Shown piece by piece: positions 33,757 to 43,134 of a stretch of DNA of 64,000 nucleotides; the stretch's first letter is position 1, and the number at the start of each line of letters is the position of its first letter. Position numbers and translations under genes: made by a program. The stretch lies in the NCBI GenBank assembly GCA_963621975.1, contig CAVFGI010000005.1, positions 5,077 to 69,076 of the forward strand, written 5' to 3'. The stretch comes from UBA9732 sp963621975 (GTDB taxonomy: Bacteria > Spirochaetota > Spirochaetia > Sphaerochaetales > Sphaerochaetaceae). Under the pieces are notes generated by a model that saw only the letters and a program-made list of their open reading frames with translations, was not told the origin of the DNA and made no database searches.

Positions 33757-34350
33757 TTAACCCTCTAAACTTTTCCACATATATGCGCAATTTGTCTCTT
33801 TATTGCTACTAAGGAATATAATGGAATTAGAATAAAATCGTCCAATAATTGATGTAATTTTATATATTTCTTCAGTTTGCCCCGTGGCCAAAAGATAACA
33901 TACCCGTGCACGTGGCATTATTTTATAAATAAATGGTGCAATAATCTCAAGACTGTGTTCTTCCGTGCACACATCATCATTTTGTTGTACGTGGGCTTTT
34001 ATCTTCTGTGGGGTCTCAAGCCATATTTTCCAGTCCAATCCTTTTAAAACTCCATCCTGTGGACTGTATATTTTGTTATTTTCATCTGGAACTATTGGAC
34101 CTTTGTGTATTGGAGCAAGAACAAAAACATTTTTGCAATCAGTTATGTTGTCTTTGTGGGATAGATATGTAAAAACACTTTCAAGTTCATCTTTACAGTA
34201 TTGCCAACTTGAATGAGGAACTAAAATTCCTTCAATTTGACAATCCTTGCATTTAAGTGGAATAGAATATGGCTTTTGTACTGCTGATTCTAGTCTTATA
34301 CTTGATGCTGCATTTTGTGGGTACAAGACTCCTTCACATGCGTTTTTCAT
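33757..34350 (-). CDS. Memo-like protein (AmmeMemoRadiSam family), short form
   Basis: Homologue of the Memo1/LigB-related metalloprotein family. The conserved metal-binding positions are visible: His in ILVPHSSWQY near 45, His in VFVLAPIHKG near 82 and the EEHSLEI motif near 130. At 197 residues it is shorter than the usual 260-290; the final His/Cys segment of the family is reduced to IIFLSSNKETNCAY. The partner radical-SAM gene often seen beside Memo is absent. It overlaps rqcH by 4 bases (ATGA). Function is not established. Confidence 0.78.
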   Translation of the reverse strand: MKNACEGVLYPQNAASSIRLESAVQKPYSIPLKCKDCQIEGILVPHSSWQYCKDELESVFTYLSHKDNITDCKNVFVLAPIHKGPIVPDENNKIYSPQDGVLKGLDWKIWLETPQKIKAHVQQNDDVCTEEHSLEIIAPFIYKIMPRARVCYLLATGQTEEIYKITSIIGRFYSNSIIFLSSNKETNCAYMWKSLEG

Positions 34351-35786
34351 TGATTGTCCTTTGGCAAAAGCCTAGCAATTCTTTGTGGATCAGGCTTAAT
34401 GGTTAGATTCTTTTCCTTAGTAGGAAGGATAAGACCTGTTTTTCCTTCCTTTGGTCTTCTTAGATATTTGACTTGAGTGTAATATAAATCTACCAATTTC
34501 AAATTCTTTCCTTTGGAATATAAAACAGCAATATTTGCGGCATCTAAAAGAACTTCAAGAGGAATAGTTTTGTCTCTTCTGAATTTGATAAATACATATC
34601 CACCCGGAAAATCTCTGGTGTGGAGCCACATATCATTGCCCTTTGCATAATGACGCAAAAGTTCATCGTTTTCTTTTGCATTTCTACCTGCAAGAATTAA
34701 GAAACCTCCACTTATGCATCTAATACCTGGTCCTTGTTGAATTTGCTGTTGAACACTGCTTTTCTCTAGTATGGCCTTGAGTCTGCGAATACAAGCCATC
34801 TCATCATCAGTACTCATGAGTGCTTTTTCGTAACGAGTTCTTGTTTGTTCGTATTCAGTATTTAACCTGTCAAGCTCCAACAAAGCATTTTCATAGGCTC
34901 CTTTTGCCTTTTGATATTTATCATAATATGCTTGTACGTTTGCACCAGGTGTTAAGCTTTTGTCTAGCTGTAAGGTTACAGATGTATTTCCTGTTGGGTC
35001 AGATAACCAATCAACTAAGGTAATCTTGTCCATTCCTTTCTTTATTTGATAGGAATTTGCAGAAAGAAAATCACCATCTTTTTTTAGTTCAATATAGTTT
35101 TTGTTTGCTTCAATAGTTTTCTCAGAGCCTTTGATAGATGTACTTAATCTTGAGAGTTCATGGTCGCGTCTTGCTTCAACCTGCTTAACTAATTGTGTTC
35201 TTAGATCCTCACATTGCTGTTGAGAAAAAGTTTTTTCTATGAATTCATTAAAAGAAGAAAAAGAAGAACTATCATATGCTCTTACATTAAATTGTTTGTC
35301 ATCTTCTGTTTTAGTTTCAAGTTCAAGAGTTTTATTGCTGGTTTCATCTCTGCCCGGTCTTCTAAGTAGTAGGTCTTGTATTATTAATTTTTCATCTGTG
35401 ACAATAATGTTTGCACCAGGACCACTGTATAACCTGATTATTACTTTAAGCTTTCTACCATGATTGTCTAAATCCCAAATAACAACACGGTCATATGGCA
35501 TTTGGTAACATTTTGTAATAGTGGAACCTTCAAGGTTTTTCCTGGCATATTGTTCAAACCTTTGAAGTTTTTTTGTTTTTTGAGGTTTAGAATTTATAGA
35601 AATTAAGTTGATTCTACTAGATTGTGTGCCAATCTCGGTATAAAAGCTATATCTTCCTTTCTCTCTATTATATAGCTCCCAAGTAATAGAATGAAAGGAG
35701 TTTTGAATGACAGCCTGAATTTTGCTTCCTTCAAGATTAGCTTCTTTTATAATTAATTCCATTTCTTTCCAGTTTAGCGACATCAT
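34347..35786 (-). CDS. rqcH: NFACT family ribosome quality control protein RqcH
   Basis: Bacterial homologue of Rqc2, which adds C-terminal alanine tails to stalled nascent chains on split 50S subunits. The NFACT-N domain occupies about 1-180 (RLYSGPGANIIVTDEK), followed by two helix-hairpin/coiled-coil arms (about 190-350) and the NFACT-R domain near 355-450, with AGRNAKENDELLRHYAKGND and DMWLHTRDFPGGYVFIKF, where DxWLH and the DR-like pair are functional in the family. Starting at 35786 gives 480 residues, somewhat shorter than Bacillus RqcH. The start overlaps the folC stop (ATGATG), so translation is coupled. Confidence 0.9.
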   Translation of the reverse strand: MMSLNWKEMELIIKEANLEGSKIQAVIQNSFHSITWELYNREKGRYSFYTEIGTQSSRINLISINSKPQKTKKLQRFEQYARKNLEGSTITKCYQMPYDRVVIWDLDNHGRKLKVIIRLYSGPGANIIVTDEKLIIQDLLLRRPGRDETSNKTLELETKTEDDKQFNVRAYDSSSFSSFNEFIEKTFSQQQCEDLRTQLVKQVEARRDHELSRLSTSIKGSEKTIEANKNYIELKKDGDFLSANSYQIKKGMDKITLVDWLSDPTGNTSVTLQLDKSLTPGANVQAYYDKYQKAKGAYENALLELDRLNTEYEQTRTRYEKALMSTDDEMACIRRLKAILEKSSVQQQIQQGPGIRCISGGFLILAGRNAKENDELLRHYAKGNDMWLHTRDFPGGYVFIKFRRDKTIPLEVLLDAANIAVLYSKGKNLKLVDLYYTQVKYLRRPKEGKTGLILPTKEKNLTIKPDPQRIARLLPKDNQ

Positions 35787-37129
35787 TTTGCAAAAAACCT
35801 CTCTAGCGCTTCTTTTATTACTCCAGCTAAATAAAACGAGCCACATGCAAGTATTGGTTCGTCTTCTTTTGTGAGCTTACAAGCTAATTCTAAAGCATCT
35901 TTTGCTTCACATCTTAAATAAATTTTTTGATCCTCAGATTTCTTTGCACATAGCATGTCATATAATGCTTGAGGGTCACTTTTTTTGAAAGTTCCGGGTC
36001 TACAGACAATGATTTTATCAAAACTTTGTAGGATTTCATTGCACATTGCGTTGTGATTTTTTCCATTTACAGAGCCAAAAATGCATACTCCGTTAGATTT
36101 TACGCTAGGGTACATTTCTTTGAATGTCTCTAATAAGTGTCCCAAGCTGTTTTGAGTATGTGCACCATCTAGGTAAAGTGTTCTTACCCAATTAAGCTTT
36201 TCAAGTCTTCCGGGAAGTTTGTTTTCTTCAAGGGCTTTTTCTGTGAGCTCTTTTTTGTACATTCCAAGTGTTTGGAGTACTAATAATGCAAGAGCACTAT
36301 TTTGTGCTTGGACGCATCCCCACATTGATAGGTTATAGTTAGTTTTAAAACCATTTTGGAAGACAACTTCAACATGCTGTTTGCCGTCCTTATAATATGT
36401 CTCTAGGCTCTTTATTTCTTTATCAAATTCATACAGCTTAGAATGTTGTGCAAGTGCTTCATTTCTAAAAACCTCAAGGGCATGGGGCTGTTGGGAAGAG
36501 GTGAAAGATATCACGCCAGGTTTGATGATTTTGGATTTTTCTGTGGCGATTTTTTGGATGGTGGAGCCTAGGATATCGGTGTGTTCCAGTTCAATTGGGG
36601 TGAGAACGCTGGCTTGGGGGAGGAGGATGTTTGTGGCGTCTAAGCGACCTCCAAGTCCTGTTTCAATTACTGCCCATTGACAACCTATTTCGTGGAAAAG
36701 GAGAAAAGCAAAAGCGGTGTAAAGTTCAAATGTTGTTGGTTCGTTTTCACCTAGCTGGTCGCAAAATCTAAATCCTTCAAGCAGGTGTTGAAGTCTATTT
36801 CCTGTTGCTATAAGAAGCTTGTCTTGAATAAATTGGCCACAGAGTGTGAAGCGTTCTCTGTAATCTGTGACGTGTGGGGACATGTAAAGGCCAACTTTGT
36901 AGCCTGCCGCTTTAAGTCCGCTTGCAATGTAGCTTGCCGTGGAGCCTTTGCCTTTGCTTCCTGCTACATGAATTGTTTTATATGTGTTTTGGGGATTGCC
37001 TAGGGCCTGCATTAATGCCTGCATGCGGTCCAATCTATATGTACGCACGCTGTAGAGGTTTGTTTTTTTTTCCAGATTTGTAAAATGCTCCATGTAATTT
37101 ACAATCTGCTCGAACGAAGTAAACTCCAT
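35783..37129 (-). CDS. folC: Folylpolyglutamate synthase / dihydrofolate synthase
   Basis: ATP-dependent ligase that adds glutamate to folates. The Mur-ligase P-loop is GSKGKGSTASYI near 57-68, with SPHVTDYRERF and the DATNIL element of the central domain. LYLDGAHTQNSLGHLLETF begins the C-terminal domain, and ACGSFYLAG is the final conserved turn. It has 448 residues. The C-terminal codons lie inside a half copy of the dispersed AGAGGTTTTTTGCAAAA motif. It is the first gene of the folC-rqcH-memo-32245 operon. Confidence 0.93.
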   Translation of the reverse strand: MEFTSFEQIVNYMEHFTNLEKKTNLYSVRTYRLDRMQALMQALGNPQNTYKTIHVAGSKGKGSTASYIASGLKAAGYKVGLYMSPHVTDYRERFTLCGQFIQDKLLIATGNRLQHLLEGFRFCDQLGENEPTTFELYTAFAFLLFHEIGCQWAVIETGLGGRLDATNILLPQASVLTPIELEHTDILGSTIQKIATEKSKIIKPGVISFTSSQQPHALEVFRNEALAQHSKLYEFDKEIKSLETYYKDGKQHVEVVFQNGFKTNYNLSMWGCVQAQNSALALLVLQTLGMYKKELTEKALEENKLPGRLEKLNWVRTLYLDGAHTQNSLGHLLETFKEMYPSVKSNGVCIFGSVNGKNHNAMCNEILQSFDKIIVCRPGTFKKSDPQALYDMLCAKKSEDQKIYLRCEAKDALELACKLTKEDEPILACGSFYLAGVIKEALERFFAK

Positions 37130-37207
37130 ATTGACCCCTTTTTCCTTGTGCTGTGGGTATTCTAGTTATTTGTTTGACATGTGTCTATTCGTACGTCTAT
37201 TTGAGTT

Positions 37208-37987
37208 TTACTCTGTTGGTGCAACACCAAATACTTTTTTGTATGCCCTGTAGAAGGTTGAGTAGTACTCAAAACCTGATTGTAGGGCCGCTTCATTTGC
37301 TGGAATTCCTGATATCATGAGGTTCTTTGCAAGCATACATTTTTGTGTTCTTACATAACTCATGACTGGTGTTTGCATATGTTTTAGAAATACCTTGTTA
37401 ATTGTAGATGGGGACATTCTAAGTTTTGATGAAATGTCATCTATTGTTTGAATGTTTACTAGATTTGAATCTATGCATTCAATAATTCTAGAAACTGAAG
37501 TGTTGATTTTGTCCTCTTTTTTCCCTAAATTGTGGGAATTTGTTAAGAGAGAAAGAATAATTATGAGTTCTGAAAAAAAGATTTGTTCTTTGATCTCGGG
37601 GTCAAGGATATTGGCATATTTATCTAGGCAGAGAAATTCGTGGTCCAGTAATGAGTTCTTGATTTCAAAGACGTTGGGGCATGTGGAGAGTTTTGCGTTG
37701 AGGCTTGCGGGGATTTTGCTTGGGGAGAAACGAATGACCATGCGTTCGTAGGGTGAGATTTCTTTGATTATGATGTTGTGGTAGTCGCCAGGCTTAATCA
37801 GAAGTAGGCTGTGAGCTTGAAGATGGTAAATTTGTTGACGTATTGTGAAGTCTGCTTTTCCTCTTATGAAGTAAAGTAATTCATAGCTTGGATGGTAGTG
37901 TTCCTTGAAGTTTTCTCTGTTGTTGTCTGGTTCTAGGTCTATTGTGTGTTTGAATAAGTAATTTCCTTTTCTAATGTCAAAACTCAT
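37208..37987 (-). CDS. AraC-family transcriptional regulator
   Basis: A 259-residue regulator with an N-terminal cupin (YHPSYELLYFIRGKADFTI near 27-45, RPGDYH-like KPGDYHNII) for effector binding and a C-terminal double helix-turn-helix. The first HTH is DISSKLRMSPSTINKVFLKH, the second ends with ALQSGFEYYSTFYRAYKKVFG, the AraC signature. It is divergently placed 129 bases from the ABC sugar operon. The intergenic inverted repeat AAATTGCA/TGCAATTT is a plausible operator. It probably activates sugar uptake in response to the transported sugar. Confidence 0.9.
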   Translation of the reverse strand: MSFDIRKGNYLFKHTIDLEPDNNRENFKEHYHPSYELLYFIRGKADFTIRQQIYHLQAHSLLLIKPGDYHNIIIKEISPYERMVIRFSPSKIPASLNAKLSTCPNVFEIKNSLLDHEFLCLDKYANILDPEIKEQIFFSELIIILSLLTNSHNLGKKEDKINTSVSRIIECIDSNLVNIQTIDDISSKLRMSPSTINKVFLKHMQTPVMSYVRTQKCMLAKNLMISGIPANEAALQSGFEYYSTFYRAYKKVFGVAPTE

Positions 37988-38030
37988 ATACTTTTTTTCC
38001 TTCTGTCTTATTTTTTCTTGAAAGTAGCAA

Positions 38031-38064
38031 AAATTGCAATAATTTTATGAAAAAAATGCAATTT
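38031..38064. promoter_or_regulatory. Candidate operator: inverted repeat AAATTGCA...TGCAATTT
   Basis: Two perfect 8-bp arms (38031-38038 and 38057-38064) are separated by 18 bases in the 129-base divergent region between the AraC regulator and the ABC operon. Spacing of half-sites near two helical turns fits a dimeric regulator. Confidence 0.5.
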
Positions 38065-38116
38065 ACGGCAGAAATATGGTGCTTTAGACTTTAAGAGAAA
38101 AAGAGAGGTCTTTCTT

Positions 38117-39622
38117 ATGCAATCAACTGGGCATGAAGTGCTACTTGAAGTAAGAAACATGTACAAGAACTTTGGCGTAACTATTGCGCTGAAGGATGTT
38201 TCTTTTTCTCTTGAAAGAGGGAAGGTCTATGGGCTTATTGGAGAAAACGGAAGTGGTAAGTCTACAGTTTCTTCTATCATTGCAGGAATGCAACCTGCTT
38301 CTCAGGGGAGCATGGTTTATAAGGGGCAGGATTGGAAGCCACAAACTATGTTGGAGGCTCAAGAACACGGTATTGGGATGATAGTTCAGGAATCTGGAAC
38401 AATTCACAATATTACTGTTGCTGAGAATATCTTTTTAGGCCATGAGAAACTTTTTTCCAAGGGTCCTTTTGTTGATAAGAAAAAATTGACACTTGCAGCA
38501 CAACAGCTATTGAATGAACTTGGAGTTAAGGAGTTTAAGGCTGCAGACAGAACCGGTCTTCTTGATATGCAAATGCGCAAAATCATCGAGATTGTTAAAT
38601 GTCTTTACTGGAAACCAGATCTTCTTATTGTTGATGAAACTTCAACAGCTCTTTCTCTTGAGGGCAGAGAGTTCTTGTATAAGGTTATGGATAGACAGCG
38701 CAAAGAAAATAAGTGCGTATTGTTTATTTCTCATGACTTGGATGAAATGATGGCACAGTGCGACATGCTTACAGTTTTGCGTGATGGTGTAATCATTGGC
38801 ACTCTTGAAAAATCCCAATACGAGCCAAATATTATCAGAAAAATGATGGTTGGCCGTGAAATTAAGGGAGACTACTACAGAAACGATAATGATGGTTATT
38901 CTGATGAGGTTGTTTTAAAGGCAGATTGCATTACAACCTTAGAAAAGCTTTTGTGCTTCACTTTGGAACTTCATAAGGGTGAAATTTTAGGTATTGGTGG
39001 TCTTTCAGACTGTGGAATGCATGATGTGGGCAAAGCAGTATTTGGTATTGAAAAGGTACTTGATGGTGAAGTTTTAGCACGTGGTGCAAAAGTTACAAGT
39101 CCAGAGGATGCAATTGCAAACAAAATGGCTTATGTATCCAAAAACAGAGATACAGAATCTTTGGGTCTTTCTGCCACTATCTTTGAAAATATTGCTTCTA
39201 CTGGATACAGAGTAAACAAATGGTTTGCAAATTTGATTTCTGGAAAGAAAGAAAACGCATACGTTGATAAGCAAATTCAGGATTTATCTATTAAGTGTGC
39301 TGGTAAGCATTATCTAGTAAATACGCTTTCTGGTGGTAACAAGCAGAAGGTTGTTTTTGGCAAATGGGTTGCTTCTAATGCCGATATTCTTATTCTTGAC
39401 TGTCCAACTAGAGGTATAGATGTTGGAGTCAAGGCCTCTATGTACAAGCTTTTCTATGAGATGAAGAAAGCAGGAAAATCGATAATTTTAATTTCAGAAG
39501 AGTTGCAGGAACTTATTGGTCTTTGCGACAGAGTTTTAATTATGAAAGACGGCAGAGTTACTCATGAGGCCTTCAGAAGTGAAAAGCTTACTGAGCACAG
39601 ATTAATTGATTACATGATTTAA
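38117..39622 (+). CDS. Sugar ABC transporter, duplicated ATP-binding subunit (RbsA/MglA type)
   Basis: Two fused nucleotide-binding domains energising sugar uptake. In the first, Walker A is GENGSGKST near 45 and Walker B LLIVDETSTAL; its signature is degenerate (LLDMQMRK). In the second, Walker A is replaced by GGLSDCGMHDVG near 300, while the signature LSGGNKQKVVFGKW and Walker B LILDCPTRGID are present. This asymmetric pattern is the norm for the family. It has 501 residues. GAGAGG precedes the ATG at 38117. It is the first gene of an operon with two permeases and a binding protein. Confidence 0.93.
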   Translation: MQSTGHEVLLEVRNMYKNFGVTIALKDVSFSLERGKVYGLIGENGSGKSTVSSIIAGMQPASQGSMVYKGQDWKPQTMLEAQEHGIGMIVQESGTIHNITVAENIFLGHEKLFSKGPFVDKKKLTLAAQQLLNELGVKEFKAADRTGLLDMQMRKIIEIVKCLYWKPDLLIVDETSTALSLEGREFLYKVMDRQRKENKCVLFISHDLDEMMAQCDMLTVLRDGVIIGTLEKSQYEPNIIRKMMVGREIKGDYYRNDNDGYSDEVVLKADCITTLEKLLCFTLELHKGEILGIGGLSDCGMHDVGKAVFGIEKVLDGEVLARGAKVTSPEDAIANKMAYVSKNRDTESLGLSATIFENIASTGYRVNKWFANLISGKKENAYVDKQIQDLSIKCAGKHYLVNTLSGGNKQKVVFGKWVASNADILILDCPTRGIDVGVKASMYKLFYEMKKAGKSIILISEELQELIGLCDRVLIMKDGRVTHEAFRSEKLTEHRLIDYMI

Positions 39623-39633
39623 GGAGGCTGGAA

Positions 39634-40626
39634 ATGACAAATACAGTTAAATTAAATAATAAAAATGCAAAAGCCTCATTTAAAAAGTTTACTGAAAGTC
39701 GTCTTTTTGTAAGATTACTTCCAATAATCTTTCTCGTAGTTCTTGTTGTTTTCTTTGCAATAGCAACAGGTGGAAGATTTATTTCTCTTCCTAGTCTAAA
39801 GCTTATAACTCAACAAGCACTTATAGTTGCTACTGTTTCAACTGGCGCTTGCTTTATCTTTGCAACCAACAACGTGAACCTTGCTATGGGTGCTACAACA
39901 GTTTTGACCGCAATTATTGCAGGTCTTGCTTATAATGCAACTGGAAGCATGTTTGTAATGTTTGCTGTTGCCATTTTGCTTGGTTCTGCAATAATGATAG
40001 TTTCTGCTCTTTTAAGTACAGTACTAAAAGTCAGGGTAATGTTTGTTACTATTGTTATGATGTCATTGCTTGCAGCATTGGCAGAGTCAATTCTTGGTGG
40101 TTCTACAGTTTCACTTCCATATGAAATGATTCAGTATTTGACCAATATTAACTTTTCATACTTTGCATTTGGCATTTACTTTGTTATTTGCATCATTATT
40201 TTTCATTTTACCGATATTGGAAGATCTTTAAGATTTATTGGAACAAACAATACTTGTGCAGCACAGACAGGAATAAACAAAAACAAGTATATGTTAATTG
40301 CATTCCTTATTGCAGGAGTTGGTTGTGGTATAGGTGCACTTTTAGTAATTGTTAGATCTGCAAGTATTGGAAGTAAAACCCTTTCTTCATTGAACATGGA
40401 CTGTATGTTAGCCCTAGTTCTTGGTGGTATGTCCATATTTGGTGGTAGCCGTTCATTTGCTTTTGCTGGAGTGGTTGGTGCTGTTACTGTTTATGTTCTT
40501 AACCAAGGGCTGCTTATGATAGGTGTTCCATCAAGTTTTATTCAGGGAATAAGAGGAATAATCTTCCTTATCCTCGTATGTACGGCTCAAACAAGACCAA
40601 AGGGGCTTCCTGCTCCAGAAGGTTGA
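39634..40626 (+). CDS. Sugar ABC transporter permease 1 (RbsC type)
   Basis: Inner-membrane subunit with about nine hydrophobic segments from residue 28 to 320. The family motif ALVLGGMSIFGGSRSF near 257-272 (the coupling-region G-G-x-x-G) is present. AAGGAGG is 7 bases before the ATG. It has 330 residues. With the second permease at 42066 it likely forms a heterodimeric channel. Confidence 0.92.
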   Translation: MTNTVKLNNKNAKASFKKFTESRLFVRLLPIIFLVVLVVFFAIATGGRFISLPSLKLITQQALIVATVSTGACFIFATNNVNLAMGATTVLTAIIAGLAYNATGSMFVMFAVAILLGSAIMIVSALLSTVLKVRVMFVTIVMMSLLAALAESILGGSTVSLPYEMIQYLTNINFSYFAFGIYFVICIIIFHFTDIGRSLRFIGTNNTCAAQTGINKNKYMLIAFLIAGVGCGIGALLVIVRSASIGSKTLSSLNMDCMLALVLGGMSIFGGSRSFAFAGVVGAVTVYVLNQGLLMIGVPSSFIQGIRGIIFLILVCTAQTRPKGLPAPEG

Positions 40627-40685
40627 TGAGTATATAGTATTTCTTTTAGGCATAGAATTTACATCATTAAAAAGGAGATTTAATC

Positions 40686-41924
40686 ATGAAAAAAATTCTA
40701 GTTGTATTAATCGTATCTGTATTGGCGGTTGGTATGGTATTTGCTAACGCTAGTGCCGAATCTAAGGGTGGTGCTACACCATATAAGATTGGAGTAGCTA
40801 CAATTCATGAAGGTGAGACATGGGAAATTCAGAAAAAGTATTACACTGAAGAAGTTGGACCTGCTTTAAACATGGAATTTATGTTCTCAGAAAAAATTAA
40901 TGACGTTAATGCTCTTGTTGACTTTATGGATCAGGCTTATGCTGCTGGTTGTGTTGGAATTATTAACTATTCAACAAGTAGTGATGCTGTAAGACAGGGT
41001 TCAAGAAAGGCTGAAGAGTGGGGCATTTGGTTCATTACACAAAACTCAGCTTTAACAGAAGATGTTGCAACAATTACTCATAACATGGGTCACTGTGGTG
41101 CTTCTGCATCAGGTATGGGAAGAGCTTACAGCGAAGCTATGAAATCTCTCTTGTCAGATGGTAAAGAACACAGTATCTTCATTTTCTCTGGTGCTGCAGT
41201 TGGTGGTGCTATTGGACAGGGTGCTGCTTCTCACTACTACACTGTTGAGGGTATCCTTAATGCAATGCAAGAGACTTATGGTCTTACTTATGATAAGTCT
41301 ATTGATGAGATTATCAACAACCAGAATCCTGGTGAAGTTTCAACCGGCAATCCAAATGTAAAGATTTACATCTATCCTGGTTTACAGGTTGCTTCTGCAA
41401 TTACAGCAGCACAGACACAGCTTCAGAATGGTCCATATGACATTTTTGCAGCCGTATTTAGCTATGCTTCATTTACAAATGCAATTGCTGATGTTGAAAA
41501 ATCAACAGGTAAGAACATAAAGGTTCTTGGAACAGTTTCTATTGAAAAGCAGACAAGTACAGGTTTCTCTTCAAAGGATATGTACGGAGATTCTATTTTG
41601 AATGCTGCTGTTCTCAATCCTCTTAACATCCAGAACGGTATGTGTGCTGTAATTCTTTACAATGCTCTCACAGGTCATGCAGACGCTATGAAGGCTGACG
41701 GGCATACAATTCTGTTTAAGGTTGAGCCTTGGTTCTGTAAAGACGCTGCTACATATGAGAATATTAGTAAGCTCGATACATCTCATGAAACATATGTTCT
41801 TGATGGAAATGATCTCTTAGCTCTTTGCGTAGATAGAAATCCTTCTGTCACATATAAGGACATTGAAGCAAAGCTATCTGAACTTGCTAACATTGACGGC
41901 ATCATTGCTGAAAAACTTAAATAA
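40686..41924 (+). CDS. Periplasmic substrate-binding protein of the sugar ABC transporter
   Basis: Residues 1-24 are a Sec signal peptide (ILVVLIVSVLAVGMVFA) cleaved after an Ala-x-Ala-type site; there is no lipobox Cys. The mature part starts with the periplasmic-binding type I fold (YKIGVATIHEGETWEI), then AYAAGCVGIINYST and IFSGAAVGGAIGQGA. It has 412 residues, somewhat longer than RbsB (about 300). The strong ribosome-binding site AAAAAGGAGATTT and the perfect 11-bp hairpin after the stop suggest high expression relative to the downstream permease. Confidence 0.88.
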   Translation: MKKILVVLIVSVLAVGMVFANASAESKGGATPYKIGVATIHEGETWEIQKKYYTEEVGPALNMEFMFSEKINDVNALVDFMDQAYAAGCVGIINYSTSSDAVRQGSRKAEEWGIWFITQNSALTEDVATITHNMGHCGASASGMGRAYSEAMKSLLSDGKEHSIFIFSGAAVGGAIGQGAASHYYTVEGILNAMQETYGLTYDKSIDEIINNQNPGEVSTGNPNVKIYIYPGLQVASAITAAQTQLQNGPYDIFAAVFSYASFTNAIADVEKSTGKNIKVLGTVSIEKQTSTGFSSKDMYGDSILNAAVLNPLNIQNGMCAVILYNALTGHADAMKADGHTILFKVEPWFCKDAATYENISKLDTSHETYVLDGNDLLALCVDRNPSVTYKDIEAKLSELANIDGIIAEKLK

Positions 41925-41936
41925 GTATTGTTTTTG

Positions 41937-41962
41937 TGGATTGGCTGGTTTCAGCCAATCCA
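41937..41962 (+). terminator. Perfect 11-bp hairpin after the binding-protein gene
   Basis: TGGATTGGCTG (41937-41947), loop GTTT and CAGCCAATCCA (41952-41962). There is no T-run, so it more likely protects the 3' end of the binding-protein message or attenuates readthrough into the second permease. Confidence 0.65.
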
Positions 41963-41990
41963 TGAAATTGAACAAATATTGAACAAATGA

Positions 41991-42005
41991 GGTTTTTGTA
42001 AAACC
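41991..42005. repeat. Dispersed palindrome copy GGTTTT/AAAACC before permease 2
   Basis: A 6-bp perfect stem with a 3-base loop, preceded by GA, member of the GAGGTTTTTGCAAAAACCTC-like family. Confidence 0.55.
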
Positions 42006-42065
42006 AACCCCTAGCGGCTGATTTTATAAAAACTTCAGAAATTGTTGGTAATAATTGGAGGAATC

Positions 42066-43082
42066 ATGTTGAAAAGTAGAAAAGTAAAAGATGTGTTATT
42101 TACACTTGCTTTTCCAGTTGCTGTGTACATTGTTATGGAAATTCTGTGTTTCACAGTGAAGGGTAGGCATTTGCTTGGTTCTCTCTTGGATATAAAAACA
42201 CTTGTGAGAAATGCAGGAATTTCTGCAATAATTGCATTTGCTCTTTCGTTTAACCTAACCTGTGGACGTTTTGACCTTTCTCTTGGAGCTCAAAGACTTG
42301 CAGGTACTATTGTTGGCGGACTTATTGCAATGAAATTGGGTCTTTCCGGGATCTGGCTCCTTGTGTTCTCCATTATGATGGGCTTGTTCTTTGGTTTTAT
42401 AACCGGCATGACTTTTATCATCACAAGAGTTCCCCCAATGGTTCTTGGTGTTGGACTTGGACTTGTTTGGGAGTGTGTCCCTTATATTGCATCTGATGGA
42501 AAAGGTTTGGTTTTGTTTGGTGTTGCAGGGACTGAAATTCTCACTAGCACAGCCTTTACAATAATTATTGTTCTTATTGTTGCTATTTTTGTGTCAATTA
42601 TTATGAACAAAACAAGGTTTGGCTATGAGATGAAGGCCATTCAAGGTTCACAGTTTATTGCTCGTAACAGTGGTATTAATATTTTTAAACATGCTGTTCT
42701 TTGTTATACCTTCGCCGGTGGATTAGTTTGTATTGCTGGTGTTATTGATGCTGCATTCCAGTCTCAAATGAGTTCTACTATGGGCTTTACAAGTAACAGT
42801 GCTGTTGTTTCTAACATGTTTGCAATGATGCTTGGTGGTTACATTGGTGAAAAATCTAACCAGTCTACTGGTGTTATTGTGGCATCATTAACGTTGAGTC
42901 TATTTTCTTACGGACTTACCCATATGGAGTTATCTGAGGCAAATACTAGTGTTGTTAACCAAACTCTATTTGTTCTCTTCTTGGTTTTCCTTGCAAACAG
43001 ATATTTCCTTAAAAAGAAAAGAGCTGAAAAAGCTAGAATTGCTCAGGCACTAGAAAGAAAAAAGGCCTTATCCTTGGCATAA
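42066..43082 (+). CDS. Sugar ABC transporter permease 2 (RbsC type)
   Basis: Second membrane subunit of the same transporter, 338 residues, about nine hydrophobic segments. AFALSFNLTCGRFDLSLGAQR near 59-79 matches the conserved G-x-D-L-S-x-G region of RbsC permeases, and MMLGGYIGEKSN stands for the coupling motif. The ATG at 42066 has TTGGAGGAATC directly upstream; an earlier in-frame ATG is not supported. The C-terminus is lysine/arginine rich. It is separated from permease 1 by the binding protein gene, an order different from the usual ABC-permease adjacency. Confidence 0.9.
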   Translation: MLKSRKVKDVLFTLAFPVAVYIVMEILCFTVKGRHLLGSLLDIKTLVRNAGISAIIAFALSFNLTCGRFDLSLGAQRLAGTIVGGLIAMKLGLSGIWLLVFSIMMGLFFGFITGMTFIITRVPPMVLGVGLGLVWECVPYIASDGKGLVLFGVAGTEILTSTAFTIIIVLIVAIFVSIIMNKTRFGYEMKAIQGSQFIARNSGINIFKHAVLCYTFAGGLVCIAGVIDAAFQSQMSSTMGFTSNSAVVSNMFAMMLGGYIGEKSNQSTGVIVASLTLSLFSYGLTHMELSEANTSVVNQTLFVLFLVFLANRYFLKKKRAEKARIAQALERKKALSLA

Positions 43083-43103
43083 GAAGGATTCTTGTACATT
43101 AAT

Positions 43104-43121
43104 GAGGTTTTTGAAAACCTC
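43104..43121. repeat. Dispersed palindrome copy GAGGTTTT-TG-AAAACCTC before the GH3 gene
   Basis: A perfect 8-bp stem with a two-base loop in the 52-base gap between permease 2 and the GH3 hydrolase. Confidence 0.7.
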
Positions 43122-43134
43122 TAAGGGAGTTATT

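Noticed and set aside
38029..38064. Catabolite or CRP site in the sugar locus promoter
   Set aside because: The inverted repeat AAATTGCA/TGCAATTT does not fit the TGTGA half-site pattern; it is reported only as a possible AraC-type operator.
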